From an uncultured bacterium (lineage in GTDB: Bacteria; Planctomycetota; Phycisphaerae; Sedimentisphaerales; Anaerobacaceae): DNA of 12,634 nucleotides. The notes beneath the pieces are model-generated. The model was not told the DNA's origin. It saw only the letters and a list, made by a program, of their open reading frames with translations, and ran no database searches. The stretch spans positions 1-12,634 of the forward strand of contig CAJVYK010000048.1 of assembly GCA_913009865.1 (NCBI GenBank), read 5' to 3'. Positions 12,412 through 12,634 of this stretch are shown piece after piece. Every line of letters starts with the position of its first letter. Within the stretch, counting starts at the first letter, position 1. The translations under genes and the position numbers were made by a program.

Positions 12412-12634
12412 TTTGCCACCTATGAAGAGCTCAGAGTCAAGTTATAAAATTTCTTTTTCCTCATTTTTTTTGCTTTGAGGACATCCTTACTTACCATGCA
12501 GTCAGTCGCGATGGAATAGTCGATCACAATTACTTAACTGAACAGCATTTTTTCAGTTCAGCTTTTCTTAAGGCAATCTTAGTGGTTATCAATAACCTGA
12601 ACTAGTTTATGGGCAATCATACAGACGCTGCCAA
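12412..12634. other. non-coding tail of the window
   Basis: No convincing reading frame with a start and ribosome binding site is seen on either strand. AACTGAA (12536-12542) and TTCAGTT (12552-12558) can form a hairpin over a 9-base T-rich loop, followed by the T-rich CAGCTTTTC, a possible weak terminator 125 bases after the corrinoid activator gene. A T-rich stretch lies at about 12451-12475. Confidence 0.4.

Overview
The window reads as a chromosomal segment of a free-living Gram-negative-type bacterium. The best guess is the Planctomycetota/PVC group, perhaps a Phycisphaerae-like lineage (inference, moderate to low confidence). The pointers are an LL-diaminopimelate aminotransferase (DapL) route to lysine and diaminopimelate, a FolK–deoxynucleoside kinase fusion, a variant Lgt signature, short T-rich spacers, and an ECF sigma locus encoding charged, coiled-coil exported proteins. 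No rRNA, tRNA, insertion sequence, phage gene or CRISPR array was seen.

Left part (1-7316, all plus strand): the C-terminal part of DNA polymerase I, then dapL behind a good sigma70-like promoter, then folK–dNK, panC and panD (folate and pantothenate/CoA cofactor supply, with folK–dNK and panC 3 bp apart), then lgt and a rhomboid protease (membrane lipoprotein maturation and intramembrane proteolysis, 6 bp apart), then a single-domain parvulin prolyl isomerase. The spacers hold REP-like hairpins (2348-2419, 4447-4475), two hairpins between panD and lgt, and a nested inverted-repeat structure before the parvulin gene.

Middle part (7402-10513, minus strand): a probable operon of ECF sigma factor, a one-TM putative anti-sigma factor, and two paralogous exported proteins. 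The paralogs share a signal peptide, a leader and a roughly 35-residue helical module that occurs three times across the pair. The last gene carries a nearly perfect 39-bp tandem array encoding a 13-residue Met/Arg-rich repeat. This looks like an envelope-sensing or envelope-stress locus whose effectors I cannot assign to a named family, and it is the best candidate for an undescribed system here. Upstream on the same strand is a small Cys-rich protein with an acidic tail.

Right part (10624-12634, plus strand): a very small, extremely basic 26-residue protein gene with a good ribosome binding site, an ATACG-rich repeat leader, and a complete ferredoxin/ASKHA-type reductive activator of corrinoid proteins (RACo/DUF4445 type). 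The last 220 bases hold no convincing gene, only a possible terminator.
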